Part shown: in pieces, positions 1-9,970 of the stretch
Layout: each line of letters starts with the position of its first letter
Numbering within the stretch: the first letter of the stretch is position 1
Assembly: GCA_942490705.1 (NCBI GenBank)
Contig: CALNXY010000013.1
Location: forward strand, 744,001 to 808,000
DNA length: 64,000 nucleotides
Origin: JAGRCP01 sp942490705
Lineage (GTDB): Bacteria; Chloroflexota; Anaerolineae; Caldilineales; Caldilineaceae
Reading direction: 5' to 3'
Notes under the pieces: generated by a model
Told to the model about the DNA's origin: nothing
What the model saw: the letters and a program-made list of their open reading frames with translations, nothing else
The model's database searches: none
Translations under genes and position numbers: made by a program

Positions 1-1
1 C

Positions 2-847
2 CGCGAGTCAAATGACGGACGGATCTGGATCCGCACCGTCATTCCCCTCAAGTCCGAGCCGGTGACCTGGCAGAACTACTGGCACAACTGGTCCTGGTCC
101 AGCGCCATGCCGCGCAACGAGGTGGAAGAGGTGGACGCGGTCCTTGTGCTGCTGCGCAACGCGACCGAGGCGGTGCAGAAGCAGCGCGAGCTCAACGTCA
201 AATCAGCCATGATTCAGGAAGTTCATCATCGGGTCAAGAACAACCTGCAGATCATCGCCGCCATGATGCGCATCCAGGCGCGCCGTTGCGAGACCGATGA
301 AGCGCGTCAGGTCCTGGGCGAGGCGGTCAACCGCATCCTGAGCATGTCGGTGATCCACGAATTTCTCAGCCAGGATGAACATCGCCCCATTAACATTCGC
401 GAAGTTTGTCAGCGCATCTCGGCTCAGGTCAACCAGGTGGCGACCGGGCCGGATCAGCAGATCGAGTTTGTGGTCGATGGCCCCAGCATCCGCTTGCCGG
501 CCGGACAGGCGACGCCCACGGCCATGGTGGTCAACGAATTGCTGCTCAACGCGCTGGAGCATGGCATCGGCGATCGCAAGACGGGCCGCATCACTATCGA
601 GCTGACTGATTTGGGTGGCTCCGTACGCATTGTTGTGGCCGACGACGGCGAAGGCGTGCCGGCCGATTTTGATCTTAGCCAGAGTGAAAGCCTGGGGCTG
701 CAGATCGTGCGCACGCTGGCAACTGATGACCTGAAGGGCGAAGTGATCATTACCAGCGCGCAAACGTCAACCAACAACCATGCCGCGCCTGACGATCATC
801 GTGGCACTCAGGCGATTGTCACCTTTCCCAAGCGGACGATCAACTGA
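2..847 (+). CDS. pdtaS: PdtaS-like sensor histidine kinase, 5' partial
   Basis: The frame is open from the window edge, so the N-terminal sensor part is missing; a GTG at 62 is probably internal. The visible part has the end of a PAS-like region, then a HisKA_2 phosphoacceptor motif (EVHHRVKNNLQ) and a HATPase domain with the N box (NELLLNALEHG) and glycine boxes (DDGEGVP, SLGLQIV). This order is that of the PdtaS/EutW family, soluble kinases that phosphorylate ANTAR response regulators. The next gene on the same strand is such a regulator, which supports the pairing. The protein is probably cytoplasmic and autophosphorylates on the motif histidine. Its signal cannot be told from this fragment. 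Confidence 0.85.
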   Translation, partial: RESNDGRIWIRTVIPLKSEPVTWQNYWHNWSWSSAMPRNEVEEVDAVLVLLRNATEAVQKQRELNVKSAMIQEVHHRVKNNLQIIAAMMRIQARRCETDEARQVLGEAVNRILSMSVIHEFLSQDEHRPINIREVCQRISAQVNQVATGPDQQIEFVVDGPSIRLPAGQATPTAMVVNELLLNALEHGIGDRKTGRITIELTDLGGSVRIVVADDGEGVPADFDLSQSESLGLQIVRTLATDDLKGEVIITSAQTSTNNHAAPDDHRGTQAIVTFPKRTIN

Positions 848-938
848 CGACCCGACCGAATGGATGAAAGTCGTAGGCGGTCCGTCCGTCCGGTTTTTTG
901 CAGATTGCCTACCCTTGCATACAATTAACAGATTGCCA

Positions 939-952
939 GGGTCTTAAGACCC
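939..952. promoter_or_regulatory. Perfect 14-bp palindrome upstream of the ANTAR regulator
   Basis: GGGTCTTAAGACCC is a perfect palindrome about 50 bp before the regulator start. It is followed by a short GATC-bounded run of six T (around 966-975). It could be an operator or a leader hairpin. Some ANTAR systems act on leader hairpins, but the two-hexaloop ANTAR signature is not clearly visible here. Confidence 0.3.
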
Positions 953-1002
953 GAGATACTCGATCTTTTTTGAGATCAACGCCCGTGTGAAGGAGAAACG
1001 CT

Positions 1003-1584
1003 GTGGAGCGAACGCGTGTCATCATAGCCGATGACGAGTCCCTTATCCGCATGGATTTGCGCGAAATGCTGACCAATCTGGGCTATCTGGTCGTTGGTGA
1101 GATCGGCGACGGACGCAGCGCGGTCAACCTGGCGCGTGAGCTACGGCCGGACATCGTCATTATGGACATCAAGATGCCCGATATGGATGGCATTGAGGCC
1201 GCCGAGATTCTGACCAATGAACGCGTCGCCCCTGTGCTCCTGCTGAGCGCCTACAGTCAGCAAGAGTTGGTTCAGCGCGCGCGCAAAGCGGGTGTGGCCG
1301 GCTACATCGTCAAGCCCTTTCGCGAGAGCGACCTGACGCCGGCGATCGAAGTCGCTCTGGCCCGCTTCAGTGAGTTCCGGGCCATGGAGCGAGAGGTCGA
1401 CAACCTGGAAGATGCGCTGGAGACACGTAAATTGGTCGACCGGGCCAAGGGCATCCTCATGGATACCCAGGGGCTGAATGAGACCGAGGCGTTCCGGAAG
1501 ATTCAGAAAATGAGTATGAATAATCGCAAACCTATGCGCCAGGTGGCTGAGGCTATCATCTTGGCCCATCAGGTGAGCGAATAG
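1003..1584 (+). CDS. pdtaR: ANTAR-domain response regulator (PdtaR-like)
   Basis: 193 residues. The receiver domain spans residues 1-125, with acidic DD at 10-11, phosphoacceptor D55 (IVIMDIKMPD) and K104 (YIVKPF). A linker helix leads to an ANTAR domain at about 130-190 (RKLVDRAKGILM, then the AEAIIL helix). ANTAR proteins bind RNA hairpins and act by antitermination or control of translation once phosphorylated. The GTG start is supported by an AAGGAG ribosome binding site 8 bp upstream. It lies 155 bp after the PdtaS-like kinase, its probable partner. Confidence 0.92.
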   Translation: MERTRVIIADDESLIRMDLREMLTNLGYLVVGEIGDGRSAVNLARELRPDIVIMDIKMPDMDGIEAAEILTNERVAPVLLLSAYSQQELVQRARKAGVAGYIVKPFRESDLTPAIEVALARFSEFRAMEREVDNLEDALETRKLVDRAKGILMDTQGLNETEAFRKIQKMSMNNRKPMRQVAEAIILAHQVSE

Positions 1585-1671
1585 ACGTCGGGTTTGCACG
1601 TTAACGCCGAAGCCTTCGCTTGACGCGGCGGCAGCGGCAAATGCACTGACGAAAGCGTTGAAGAAATCACT

Positions 1672-2412
<741 letters not shown>

Positions 2413-2452
2413 CGCGTTTGTCGCCTCACGATTCACCCAGCGCTTTCCCACC

Positions 2453-4039
2453 ATGCAGACCCCGCGTCTGATCGCTCTCCTGACGCTTGCGGGCTTTGGT
2501 CTGCGGTTGGTGCTCCTGGACCGATTTCCCCTGCGCGAAGATGAAGCCGTCTACGGCTATTGGGCCCTTCACGCCTGGCTTGAAGATCTCAACTTTCTCA
2601 CCGTCTGGCCGGATAAGCCGCCCCTTTTTTTGTGGGCGCTGGCGGCCGCGCTGCGCGCCTTCGGGACCGATGCGGCCGGCGCCCGCCTGCTCAACATTGG
2701 GCTGAGCACGCTGACGATTCCGGTCGTTGCCGCCACGGCCCGACAGCTGTGGGGCACGCGCTCAGCTCTCTTCGGTGCGCTGGCGATGGCGCTCAGTCCC
2801 TTTGCGATCAGCTTCGCCCCCACCGTTTTTACAGATCCTATGCTTGTTTTGGCGGGCAGTCTTGCCTTGCTTCTGGCGCTGCGTGGACAAAGCTTCTGGG
2901 CGGGGCTCTGGTTGGGCGTCGCCATCATGACCAAGCAGCAGGCGATGCTGTACGTTCCCCTGATTGGCGGCGCACTGCTGCTGACGTCACGCATTTCGGC
3001 ACGACCGTTAGGCTTTGCGGCCTTGCATTTCTTGGCCGGGCTGCTGCTGATCGTGCTGCCGCTGCTCTATTGGGACAGTCTGCGTTGGGCCGTAGCGCCC
3101 TCGCCGTGGGACTTGGGCGTGCGCAACTACGGCGCACTTGCCCTGGCTTCGCCCGCGCTGTGGCCGGCGCGTCTGGCGGCGTGGCTGCCGCTCTTGTGGG
3201 AACTGACGGCCAGTTGGACCGTCTGGCTGGGCCTGGGTCTGCTGTGGCTGATCGGCTACATGGGCGGACACGCAACAACGCCTGTCACGCCGCGCCGCGT
3301 CGCCATGATCGCGGGGCGCCCGGCGCACCAGCTTGCGTCGACCATGCCCGCGCTTGGCGCGCGACGCCCGATACCGGCATGGGCATTGCCGCAACCCTGG
3401 ACCTGGATTCTGCTTTGGAGCGCCGGGTTTATTGTGCTGCACGTTGTCACCACGGTTGCGATCTGGGATCGCTATTTGCTGCCGCTGACGCCAATCCTTG
3501 CGCTGCTGACGGCCAAGTTGCTCGACGCCGCGTTGGGCCACCGTGCCCGACGCGAGCAGGCCCTAATCATGCTAACCGCGCTCTTGCTTCTATTTCCGCC
3601 GGCGTGGAACGCAGCGCAAGGCGGTCGCCCGGTCGGCGGCGACCATGGCGCTTACGCCGGTTACGACCAGGCACTCGCCTGGCTCGATCAGGAGATGACC
3701 GCCACGGGCGCATCGCGCGCCGTGCTCTATCACCAGAGCCTGGGATGGCATCATCAGTTTTACCTCTACGACCAGTTGCGTAGCGGGCAGTACGAGCTGC
3801 GCTGGTTTCCATCGACCGTCTATCTGGCCGACAATGCTGCCAAAACGCCGGCGCGCTCACTCTACACCATCCAGCCGGAATGGGCGCGCGCGCGCGATCT
3901 TGATGCCCATCTGCGCATGCGCGGCGTCACGCTGGCCCCTCGTTTCCGCGCTGGCACGATGACCGTCTACGAGTTACAGCGCGCGCCCGAACCCTACTGC
4001 ACCTGGTGCCTCTCCCGACCGGCCACAATTGACAATTGA
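2453..4039 (+). CDS. Polytopic GT39/ArnT-type membrane glycosyltransferase
   Basis: About 528 residues from the ATG at 2453. A TTG at 2402 in the same frame overlaps the GT2 gene by 11 bp and is the other possible start. The first membrane segment is followed by LREDEAVYG, which carries the conserved acidic catalytic site of the first outer loop in PMT/ArnT enzymes. Many further hydrophobic segments run to about residue 390, then a hydrophilic C-terminal part. These enzymes use polyprenyl-phosphate sugars made by GT2 proteins such as the one upstream, and transfer to lipid or protein outside the membrane. The acceptor cannot be deduced. Confidence 0.8.
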   Translation: MQTPRLIALLTLAGFGLRLVLLDRFPLREDEAVYGYWALHAWLEDLNFLTVWPDKPPLFLWALAAALRAFGTDAAGARLLNIGLSTLTIPVVAATARQLWGTRSALFGALAMALSPFAISFAPTVFTDPMLVLAGSLALLLALRGQSFWAGLWLGVAIMTKQQAMLYVPLIGGALLLTSRISARPLGFAALHFLAGLLLIVLPLLYWDSLRWAVAPSPWDLGVRNYGALALASPALWPARLAAWLPLLWELTASWTVWLGLGLLWLIGYMGGHATTPVTPRRVAMIAGRPAHQLASTMPALGARRPIPAWALPQPWTWILLWSAGFIVLHVVTTVAIWDRYLLPLTPILALLTAKLLDAALGHRARREQALIMLTALLLLFPPAWNAAQGGRPVGGDHGAYAGYDQALAWLDQEMTATGASRAVLYHQSLGWHHQFYLYDQLRSGQYELRWFPSTVYLADNAAKTPARSLYTIQPEWARARDLDAHLRMRGVTLAPRFRAGTMTVYELQRAPEPYCTWCLSRPATIDN

Positions 4040-4060
4040 CGATTGCCAATTGACAATTGG
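4025..4060. repeat. CAATTGACAATTG-type short repeat
   Basis: The unit AATTGACAATTG occurs twice. The second copy is part of a perfect palindrome, CCAATTG-A-CAATTGG (4046-4060). The first copy covers the stop codon of the glycosyltransferase gene, so the repeat may have set the end of that protein. Confidence 0.5.
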
Positions 4061-4101
4061 GATGACCCAGGTCCACGTCCGCTCTCATTGAGGATTTTCT
4101 T

Positions 4102-5733
4102 GTGTATACACGTCTTGAAGAACGACTTCAGCGCCTGCACGACGCCCACTGCGCGCCGCTCCTGCGGGCAGGACGCAAAGGCATCGAGCGCGAGAGTCTG
4201 CGCGTCACGCCGGAGAACAAGCTTTCCCGGCGCCCCCATCCGACTGCGCTCGGCTCACCGCTGACCCATCCTTACATCACCACCGACTATTCCGAAGCCC
4301 AGCTTGAATTTGTCACGCCGCCCTTTGCTGACATGCGTGACGTACTCAATTTTCAGCATGACATTCACGCCTTTACCTACGCGAGACTGGCGGGTGAAAC
4401 GCTCTGGTCATCCTCCATGCCCTGTATCGTTCATGGTGAGAGCAGCGTGCCCATTGCCCAGTTCGGCTCCTCCAATGCCGGCCAATTCAAGCACGTCTAT
4501 CGCCGGGGATTGGAGGCGCGCTACCGGGGCATCATGCAGATCATCAGTGGCGTGCACTACAACTATTCCGTGCCGGAAGCCTTTTGGCCCGTCTACCAGA
4601 GCCAGGAGCGCGACACGCAGCCGCTGGCCGACTTTGTGACCGAGTCCTACTTTGGCATGGTGCGTAACATTCAGCGCTTCGATTGGTTCATCACCTATCT
4701 CTTCGGCTGTTCACCGGCGCTCTGCAAGTCCTTCATGGATGGCCTGCCCAATGCGTTTGCTGAGTTTGACCGCTACACCTTTTTTGAGGAGTACGCCACC
4801 TCTTTGCGCATGAGTGACATCGGCTACAAGAATCAGGCTGCGTCGCTGCTGCGCGTCTCCCACGACACACTTGACGGCTACGTGCAGAGCCTGTGGCGTG
4901 CGACCGAGACACCGTACGCGCCTTACGCCGAGATGGGCGTCGTCGTTGACGGCGTCTATCGCCAGCTCAACGCCAATATCTTGCAGATCGAAAATGAATT
5001 TTACGGGTCGGTCCGCCCCAAGCAAGTGCCCCAATCAGGCGAGCGGCCGCTGGTCGCGCTGGCCAACCGCGGCGTCGGCTATCTCGAGTTGCGCTCGTTG
5101 GACGTCAATGCCTTCCAACCGCTGGGCGTCTACGCCGACCAGCTCTACTTTTTGGAAGCATTCATGCTCTTCTGCCTGCTCCATGACAGCCCGCCTCATG
5201 ACGTTCAAGGACAACGCGCCAATGCCGAGAATCAGACGCGCGTCGCTCACCAGGGGCGCCGGCCTGGTCTGGACCTGTTGCGCAATGACACGACCATCTC
5301 TCTGTACGACTGGGCCCTGCTGACGCTGGATCGGATTGCGATGTTGGCGGACGTGCTCGATGCCGATGATCCGGCCAAGCCCTACAGTCGCGCGGTCGCC
5401 GCCCAGCGCGCCGCAGTAGAGGAGCCCGCCCTGACGCCTTCGGCCCACGTGTTGCGCGAGATGCGGGAGAACAAGGAGACTTTTTTTGCGTTTGCCCGTC
5501 GTCAATCGGAACGCCATAAGCATTATTTCGCTGAGCATCCGGCCTCGCCTATCCGCATGACGGAATTAGACGAATTGGCAGGCGAGAGTTGGCAGCGCCA
5601 GAGGGAGCTCGAGGCGACTGAGACAGGAACATTTGAAGCCTATCTGGATGCCTATTTCTCGCAGACGCCTGCTCCACGTACGTCTGCGGCACAGCGTGAG
5701 ATTGAACGAACCACCGAGGGACAGTGCCCGTAG
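4102..5733 (+). CDS. gshA: Glutamate-cysteine ligase, GshA type
   Basis: 543 residues, close to the 518 of E. coli GshA. Recognised from the N-terminal GRKGIERESLRV segment (compare the GLERETLRV site of the E. coli enzyme), LTHPYITTDYSEAQLEFVTPP, and the central GVHYNYS motif typical of the GshA active site. It makes gamma-glutamylcysteine from glutamate and cysteine with ATP, the first step of glutathione synthesis, in the cytoplasm. No gshB lies in the window. The start is a GTG. The stop overlaps the next gene by 10 bp, suggesting joint translation, though no functional link is evident. Confidence 0.92.
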   Translation: MYTRLEERLQRLHDAHCAPLLRAGRKGIERESLRVTPENKLSRRPHPTALGSPLTHPYITTDYSEAQLEFVTPPFADMRDVLNFQHDIHAFTYARLAGETLWSSSMPCIVHGESSVPIAQFGSSNAGQFKHVYRRGLEARYRGIMQIISGVHYNYSVPEAFWPVYQSQERDTQPLADFVTESYFGMVRNIQRFDWFITYLFGCSPALCKSFMDGLPNAFAEFDRYTFFEEYATSLRMSDIGYKNQAASLLRVSHDTLDGYVQSLWRATETPYAPYAEMGVVVDGVYRQLNANILQIENEFYGSVRPKQVPQSGERPLVALANRGVGYLELRSLDVNAFQPLGVYADQLYFLEAFMLFCLLHDSPPHDVQGQRANAENQTRVAHQGRRPGLDLLRNDTTISLYDWALLTLDRIAMLADVLDADDPAKPYSRAVAAQRAAVEEPALTPSAHVLREMRENKETFFAFARRQSERHKHYFAEHPASPIRMTELDELAGESWQRQRELEATETGTFEAYLDAYFSQTPAPRTSAAQREIERTTEGQCP

Positions 5734-8582
5734 ATCAGGTTGCGCGTAGAAAGATGCAGCGTCGAAACGTGGCCGTCCATTTGGGGGCGGCCCTTTTGCT
5801 ATTGGGCTTTGCCCTCGCGCTCTACGCGCGCCTGCTCTTTACAAATCGCGTCCTGGCCAGCGGCGACATTCTGCACTACTTCTACCCCTATCGAGACTAC
5901 GCCGCTGCGGCCTTGCGCGACGGGCGCATCCCCCTGTGGAATCCGTTTATTTTTATGGGCGCACCCTTTCTGGCCAATCCGCAATCGGGCGTTCTCTACC
6001 CGCTGCACTGGCCGCTGAGCTGGCTCGCCGTCACCAAGCAGATCTACTGGAGCGCGGCTCTGCACACGTGGCTCTTGGGGCTGGGGGGCTACGCGCTGCT
6101 GCGACGTTGGGGCTACGGCCCTGTGCCAGCCCTCGTCTGCGGCCTCGTTCTAAGCGGCAGCGGCTTTGTGGGCGGCTTGATCGGTCACATCAATCAACTG
6201 AACGGCGCCGCGTGGTTGCCGTGGGTGATTCTGACGCTGGAGCAGGGCTGGCCTCGGCAAAATGACTCCACGGAGGCGGCGGGCGTGCCGCTCCCCTGGC
6301 CGCGTCTGCTCACGGCGACGGCATTCTTTGGGCTGCTGGTCGGCCTCATGCTGTTGGCGGGCCATACCCAAACGCTCTATATCAACCTCTTTGGCGCGGG
6401 CGTCTGGCTGGTCTGGCCGCTGATGTCGCCGGACACCTTTCGCCGACCCCTGCTGGCGCTGCGCGCCGTTGCGCCTCTCGCCGCTATCTACGTGGGCGGC
6501 GTGTTGCTTGGTCTTCTGCTGGCCGCGCCGCAATTGCTGCCTACGCTGGAACTGAGTGGCCTGGGCCTACGCTCCGGCGGCCTGAGCTACGGCGAAGCCA
6601 GCAGCTTCAGCCTCAAGCCGCTGCATCTGCCCTGGACGCTGCTGCCTTCCTATGGCCTGGCTGACTTGAGCGTTGTCTTCGATACCCTCGGCTACACGGA
6701 GTTCGTCGCCTACGTCGGCGTCATCGGCCTGGTTCTGGCCGGCGTCGGCGCCTGGCAGGGACGGGGGCGCGCCCACTCCTTTGGCCTGCTCTTTGCACTG
6801 CTGGGCCTCTTCCTGGCCGCCGGACGTTGGAATCCCGCCTACTACCTGCTCTACGAATTCGTCCCCGGCTTCGATCTCTTTCGGGCGCCCGCGCGTTGGA
6901 TGATGCTCTACACGTTGGGCATGGCCGTGCTGGCGGCGATCGGCGCGGCTGCCATCGGGCGTCGGCTAGGCGGCCGCGGACTACGCGGCCGCGGACTCGC
7001 CCCGGTGGCGATCGCTCTCCTGCTCTTGCTGCCCCTGGCGGCGGAACTGCTATTGGCGGCGCGCGCGCTCCCCCACACCCAAACAACCGCGCCCGAGGCC
7101 GTCTATGATCTGCGTACGGCGCCGGCCCATCTGCTCACAGACCCGTTGCGCGCCATGGATCCGGCAGCGGCTGGACGGTTCCTCAGCATGAGTACGCTCA
7201 CCTTTGATCCGGGCGATATGGGAGATTATGGCCAGATCTTTGCCGAGGGCGAGGACGTTACGCTGGATGAAAAGGCCTTCGAGCAGTTGGTGATTGCGCA
7301 AAAATCGCAGGAAATTCTGGCGCCGAACTTGCCCATGTTCTGGCGCGTGCCCGCTGTGGACGGCTTTGACGGCGGCGTCTTGCCCTTGCAGCGCTATCTG
7401 CGCGGGCTGACGCTCTTTATCCCGCCCGCTGAACTCGTTCCCGACGGCCGCCTGCGCGAGCAGCTGACACAGATGCCGCGGAGCGAACTGTTGGCGCTCT
7501 TCAACGTGGCCTACGTCATCACCGACAAGGTGCGTGATCTCTGGGTGGATGACGTTTACTATGATCGCCAGATCGGCGCGCGCCTGAACGCCGCCCTGCC
7601 GCTGATCCACGTTGACGTCCCCCAGCCATTTGAGGCGACCCACGTGGGCATCATCGGTTTTGTGGATGGCAGCCGCGATGAGCTGGCAGCTTTGGCGACT
7701 GGCAGTCGTCCGGTGGCTCAACTCGACGTTGTATTTGACGGCGTCGTGGACGAGGCACTGACGCTGCTTGCCGGCGGCGCGCCTGGTGCGCACTTCGCCG
7801 ACCCGGCGCTCGACAGCCCCATGGCCGCTGCAAGCGACGCGCGGATTGCCTATCGAGACGTGGACGGCGGCCGACAGGAATATCTCGCCCGCTTTGCTCT
7901 GGCCGGACCGGTCACACCGGAAGCGCTGACGATCACCCGACTCGCCGCTGAGCTGGATGTGGTCATTCAGGCCGTCACGTTGATCGATGAGCGAAGCGGC
8001 GCGTTCCGGGCGCTGCTGCCCTCGGACCGGGGCGAGTTCGAGCTGGTTCACAGCGGTGACGTGAAGATCTATGCCAATCTCAATGGCGCGCCTCGGGCGA
8101 CCATGGCCTTTGATTGGCAGGAAGTCTTCGCTCCGGAAGATGCGCTGGCCTACCTTCAGGATCAACCTGATGATGCAGTGGCACGACCAGTTGTGGAGGG
8201 TCAGCTGCCACCTGGTTTCCGGCCGACGCCCGGCGCCCAGGGCAGCGCTGAAATCGTCGCCTATGCACCGGAGCGGGTCGAAATTCGCACAAAGAGCGAT
8301 GCGCCCGGTTTGATGGTTCTGGCTGACAGCTATTATCCCGGCTGGACCGCGCGGGTGGATGGCGAGCCGGCGCCTCTGCTGGCGACAAATTACTTGTTTC
8401 GGGGCGTACCCGTGCCCGCCGGCGAGCACAGCGTGGTCATGCATTATCGTTCCGCTGGCTGGGAGCGGGGGCTGCTTGTGGCCCTGGTTGGCCTGCTCCT
8501 CACGCTCCTGTTGCTATTGGTGGGCGGGATGCGCGCAAGACGGGCAGCCGCAAGCTCTGATTGGGGGAGGATAGGCCGCTGA
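5724..8582 (+). CDS. YfhO-family large membrane protein
   Basis: 952 residues. An N-terminal membrane segment is followed by an extracytoplasmic loop (SGDILHYFYPYRD, PLWNPFIFMGAPFLANP) that is the hallmark of YfhO-like GT-C fold proteins. About ten more membrane segments run to residue 440, then a large outer domain (about 460-910), and a last membrane helix before a basic tail. B. subtilis YfhO-type proteins are GT-C glycosyltransferases that modify teichoic acids or other envelope polymers; the acceptor here is unknown. The start is GTG at 5724 inside gshA, or ATG at 5754. It is the last gene of the GT2-GT39-gshA run. Confidence 0.8.
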   Translation: MPVDQVARRKMQRRNVAVHLGAALLLLGFALALYARLLFTNRVLASGDILHYFYPYRDYAAAALRDGRIPLWNPFIFMGAPFLANPQSGVLYPLHWPLSWLAVTKQIYWSAALHTWLLGLGGYALLRRWGYGPVPALVCGLVLSGSGFVGGLIGHINQLNGAAWLPWVILTLEQGWPRQNDSTEAAGVPLPWPRLLTATAFFGLLVGLMLLAGHTQTLYINLFGAGVWLVWPLMSPDTFRRPLLALRAVAPLAAIYVGGVLLGLLLAAPQLLPTLELSGLGLRSGGLSYGEASSFSLKPLHLPWTLLPSYGLADLSVVFDTLGYTEFVAYVGVIGLVLAGVGAWQGRGRAHSFGLLFALLGLFLAAGRWNPAYYLLYEFVPGFDLFRAPARWMMLYTLGMAVLAAIGAAAIGRRLGGRGLRGRGLAPVAIALLLLLPLAAELLLAARALPHTQTTAPEAVYDLRTAPAHLLTDPLRAMDPAAAGRFLSMSTLTFDPGDMGDYGQIFAEGEDVTLDEKAFEQLVIAQKSQEILAPNLPMFWRVPAVDGFDGGVLPLQRYLRGLTLFIPPAELVPDGRLREQLTQMPRSELLALFNVAYVITDKVRDLWVDDVYYDRQIGARLNAALPLIHVDVPQPFEATHVGIIGFVDGSRDELAALATGSRPVAQLDVVFDGVVDEALTLLAGGAPGAHFADPALDSPMAAASDARIAYRDVDGGRQEYLARFALAGPVTPEALTITRLAAELDVVIQAVTLIDERSGAFRALLPSDRGEFELVHSGDVKIYANLNGAPRATMAFDWQEVFAPEDALAYLQDQPDDAVARPVVEGQLPPGFRPTPGAQGSAEIVAYAPERVEIRTKSDAPGLMVLADSYYPGWTARVDGEPAPLLATNYLFRGVPVPAGEHSVVMHYRSAGWERGLLVALVGLLLTLLLLLVGGMRARRAAASSDWGRIGR

Positions 8583-8583
8583 T

Positions 8584-8613
8584 CGCGCAGATCTGGCGGA
8601 TGAAGGCGGATCA
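8584..8613. repeat. Dispersed CGGAT-type intergenic repeat, copy 1
   Basis: A degenerate copy of the element also seen at 10869, 23446, 41868 and 50752 (GATCTGGCGGAT followed by GGCGGATCAAAAC). It starts 2 bp after the YfhO-like stop codon. Confidence 0.5.
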
Positions 8614-8614
8614 A

Positions 8615-8645
8615 AACATCGGGGAGCCCCCTGGGCCCCGATGTT
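8615..8645. terminator. Hairpin after the YfhO-like gene
   Basis: AACATCGGGG (8615-8624) pairs perfectly with CCCCGATGTT (8636-8645) around an 11-nt loop. No T-run follows. Its place at the end of the gene run suggests a transcription end or 3'-end stabiliser. Confidence 0.5.
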
Positions 8646-8810
8646 GTGCACCAAAGAATCCCGACTGTGCGAACTTGAGACTTCTCTTTCCTCCGGTCGT
8701 GGCGCTGTGCGCCTGCTACGTGAACGGAATGACAAATCGTGAACTGCTGCGTTGAGATTGAGAATTCCTGGCAGGCGACGCGCTGATTCGATTGGCCGTC
8801 GGCGGTGATG

Positions 8811-8816
8811 TATAAT
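8811..8816 (+). promoter_or_regulatory. Candidate -10 box for the AmaP-like/ScpB genes
   Basis: A perfect TATAAT lies 63 bp before the AmaP-like start. No convincing -35 box is present at 17 bp spacing, so this is a weak call based on the -10 match and position. Confidence 0.35.
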
Positions 8817-8878
8817 CACTCTGCCGCCGGCTCCAGGCAGGGACGCGCCCTGTCTTTACGTAATGGGCATGAAACCGT

Positions 8879-9439
8879 ATGACGCTTTTTAATCGCATCG
8901 TGGCCGCTCTCTTGTGGCTTCTTCTTCTTGTTGTGATCTTCTATGTGGCTGTCTCGCCCTTTCGGGCATTAACGCAGGGGCAGAGCTTTTTGATCGATTG
9001 GCAGACGCGCCTGTCGACGTGGAAGAGCGAAAGCAGCGCAAATTTTGTCGTGGGCCAGATCGCAGCCGTACTGGCCGCACTGGTCGTCTTTGGCAGCCTC
9101 TTCGTCGCCGAGATCTGGACCGGCCGCCGGCGCGGCGTACGCGTGCGTACGGGCGAAGGCAGCTCGGTTGAACTGGATACCGACAGCATTGGCCGGCGGC
9201 TGGTCTGGCATTTGGATCAGCTGGCGGAAGTCATCACCGTGATCCCCAACGTGAAGTCGCGGGGCAACTCCGTCGACATCAAGCTTGAGGTTGAGACTGC
9301 ACCGGATGTGGACGTGCCAATGAAGACCGATGAGGTGGTAAACGTGACGCGCGACATCATCGAGCAGGACATGGGCCTCAAGCTGAGCAAGTTGGACGTT
9401 CACATGCGCTATGCCCCCTATGATCCGGAGTGGAACTAA
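8879..9439 (+). CDS. AmaP-like alkaline shock membrane anchor protein
   Basis: 186 residues. Two hydrophobic segments near the N-terminus (about residues 5-27 and 57-80) are followed by a basic stretch (GRRRGVRV) and an alpha/beta domain of about 100 residues. In this domain the IPNVKSRGNSVDIKLEV strand and the ENIMQ-like amphipathic helix (VVNVTRDIIEQDMGLKL) match AmaP, the membrane anchor of Asp23-family proteins. No Asp23 gene is adjacent. It sits 6 bp before the ScpB N-terminal piece, suggesting one transcript and a possible link between the membrane and chromosome condensation, which is inference only. Confidence 0.6.
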   Translation: MTLFNRIVAALLWLLLLVVIFYVAVSPFRALTQGQSFLIDWQTRLSTWKSESSANFVVGQIAAVLAALVVFGSLFVAEIWTGRRRGVRVRTGEGSSVELDTDSIGRRLVWHLDQLAEVITVIPNVKSRGNSVDIKLEVETAPDVDVPMKTDEVVNVTRDIIEQDMGLKLSKLDVHMRYAPYDPEWN

Positions 9440-9445
9440 GTCAGC

Positions 9446-9970
9446 ATGAATTTTCGAGACTTTCTGCGCACGCTTATCGACAGCCTGCGCGCCCTGTGGC
9501 AGTCCGCGTTTTCCGCCGGGCCTGGTTCGACTGCCGAATCGGCCGTGCAGCCTCTGCCACCGTCACCGCTTGAGGCGCCTACTCCGCAGCCGACCTCGGC
9601 GGATAATCTGACGGTTGAGCCAGCCCGCACCTTTGCAGCCGACGTGCCGAACTATGGCGGCGAGGTCAGTGTCAGCATTGGCGAGCGCATGGGATCCACA
9701 GAACAAGGGGACGCCGCAAACGGGGCAGATGCTGATCTTGATGGAATGCCCGTTGACCGTGATGAGGGCATGGATGACCGGGCAAGCGACGAGCATGATG
9801 CCGCCGAGGAAGAAGAGGGAGCGGTCGATAACGCCGAGATCGATGACGCCGAGATCGATGACGCCGAGATCGATGACGCCGAGATCGATGACGCCGAGAT
9901 CGATGACGCCGAGATCGATGACGCCGAGATCGATGACGCCGAGATTGATGACGCCGAGATTGATGATTGA
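9446..9970 (+). CDS. Acidic N-terminal piece of ScpB, ended by a frameshift
   Basis: 174 residues: an amphipathic start (MNFRDFLRTLIDSLRALWQS), a Pro/Ser-rich linker, an Asp/Glu-rich part, and nine AEIDD repeats running into a TGA stop. The same repeat resumes right after the stop in the other frame (IDDAEIDA) at the head of the scpB frame. At the junction GATTGAT is present twice in tandem (9958-9964 and 9965-9971). Removing one copy joins this frame to scpB as a single protein of about 460 residues. It is therefore best read as the displaced N-terminal extension of ScpB rather than a separate gene, although the 8-bp overlap with an ATG at 9963 would allow coupled translation of two proteins. 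Confidence 0.7.
   Translation: MNFRDFLRTLIDSLRALWQSAFSAGPGSTAESAVQPLPPSPLEAPTPQPTSADNLTVEPARTFAADVPNYGGEVSVSIGERMGSTEQGDAANGADADLDGMPVDRDEGMDDRASDEHDAAEEEEGAVDNAEIDDAEIDDAEIDDAEIDDAEIDDAEIDDAEIDDAEIDDAEIDD
9833..9967 (+). repeat. Nine tandem 15-bp repeats coding AEIDD
   Basis: Nine units of GCCGAGATCGATGAC begin at 9833 and recur every 15 bp. The last two carry GAGATT instead of GAGATC. They are nearly identical at the DNA level, which implies recent expansion by slippage. In the frame shifted by one they would code RSMTP repeats. Confidence 0.95.

Noticed and set aside
2632..3783. 383-codon frame inside the first GT39 gene
   Set aside because: Overlaps a gene with clear membrane-protein pattern and has an implausible Ala/Arg/Cys composition.
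7050..8444. 464-codon open frame antisense to the YfhO-like gene
   Set aside because: Shadow frame; no ribosome binding site or family match.
9833..9967. 15-bp repeats as a possible iteron or CRISPR array
   Set aside because: They are in-frame AEIDD codons in an acidic protein extension with no origin features around.
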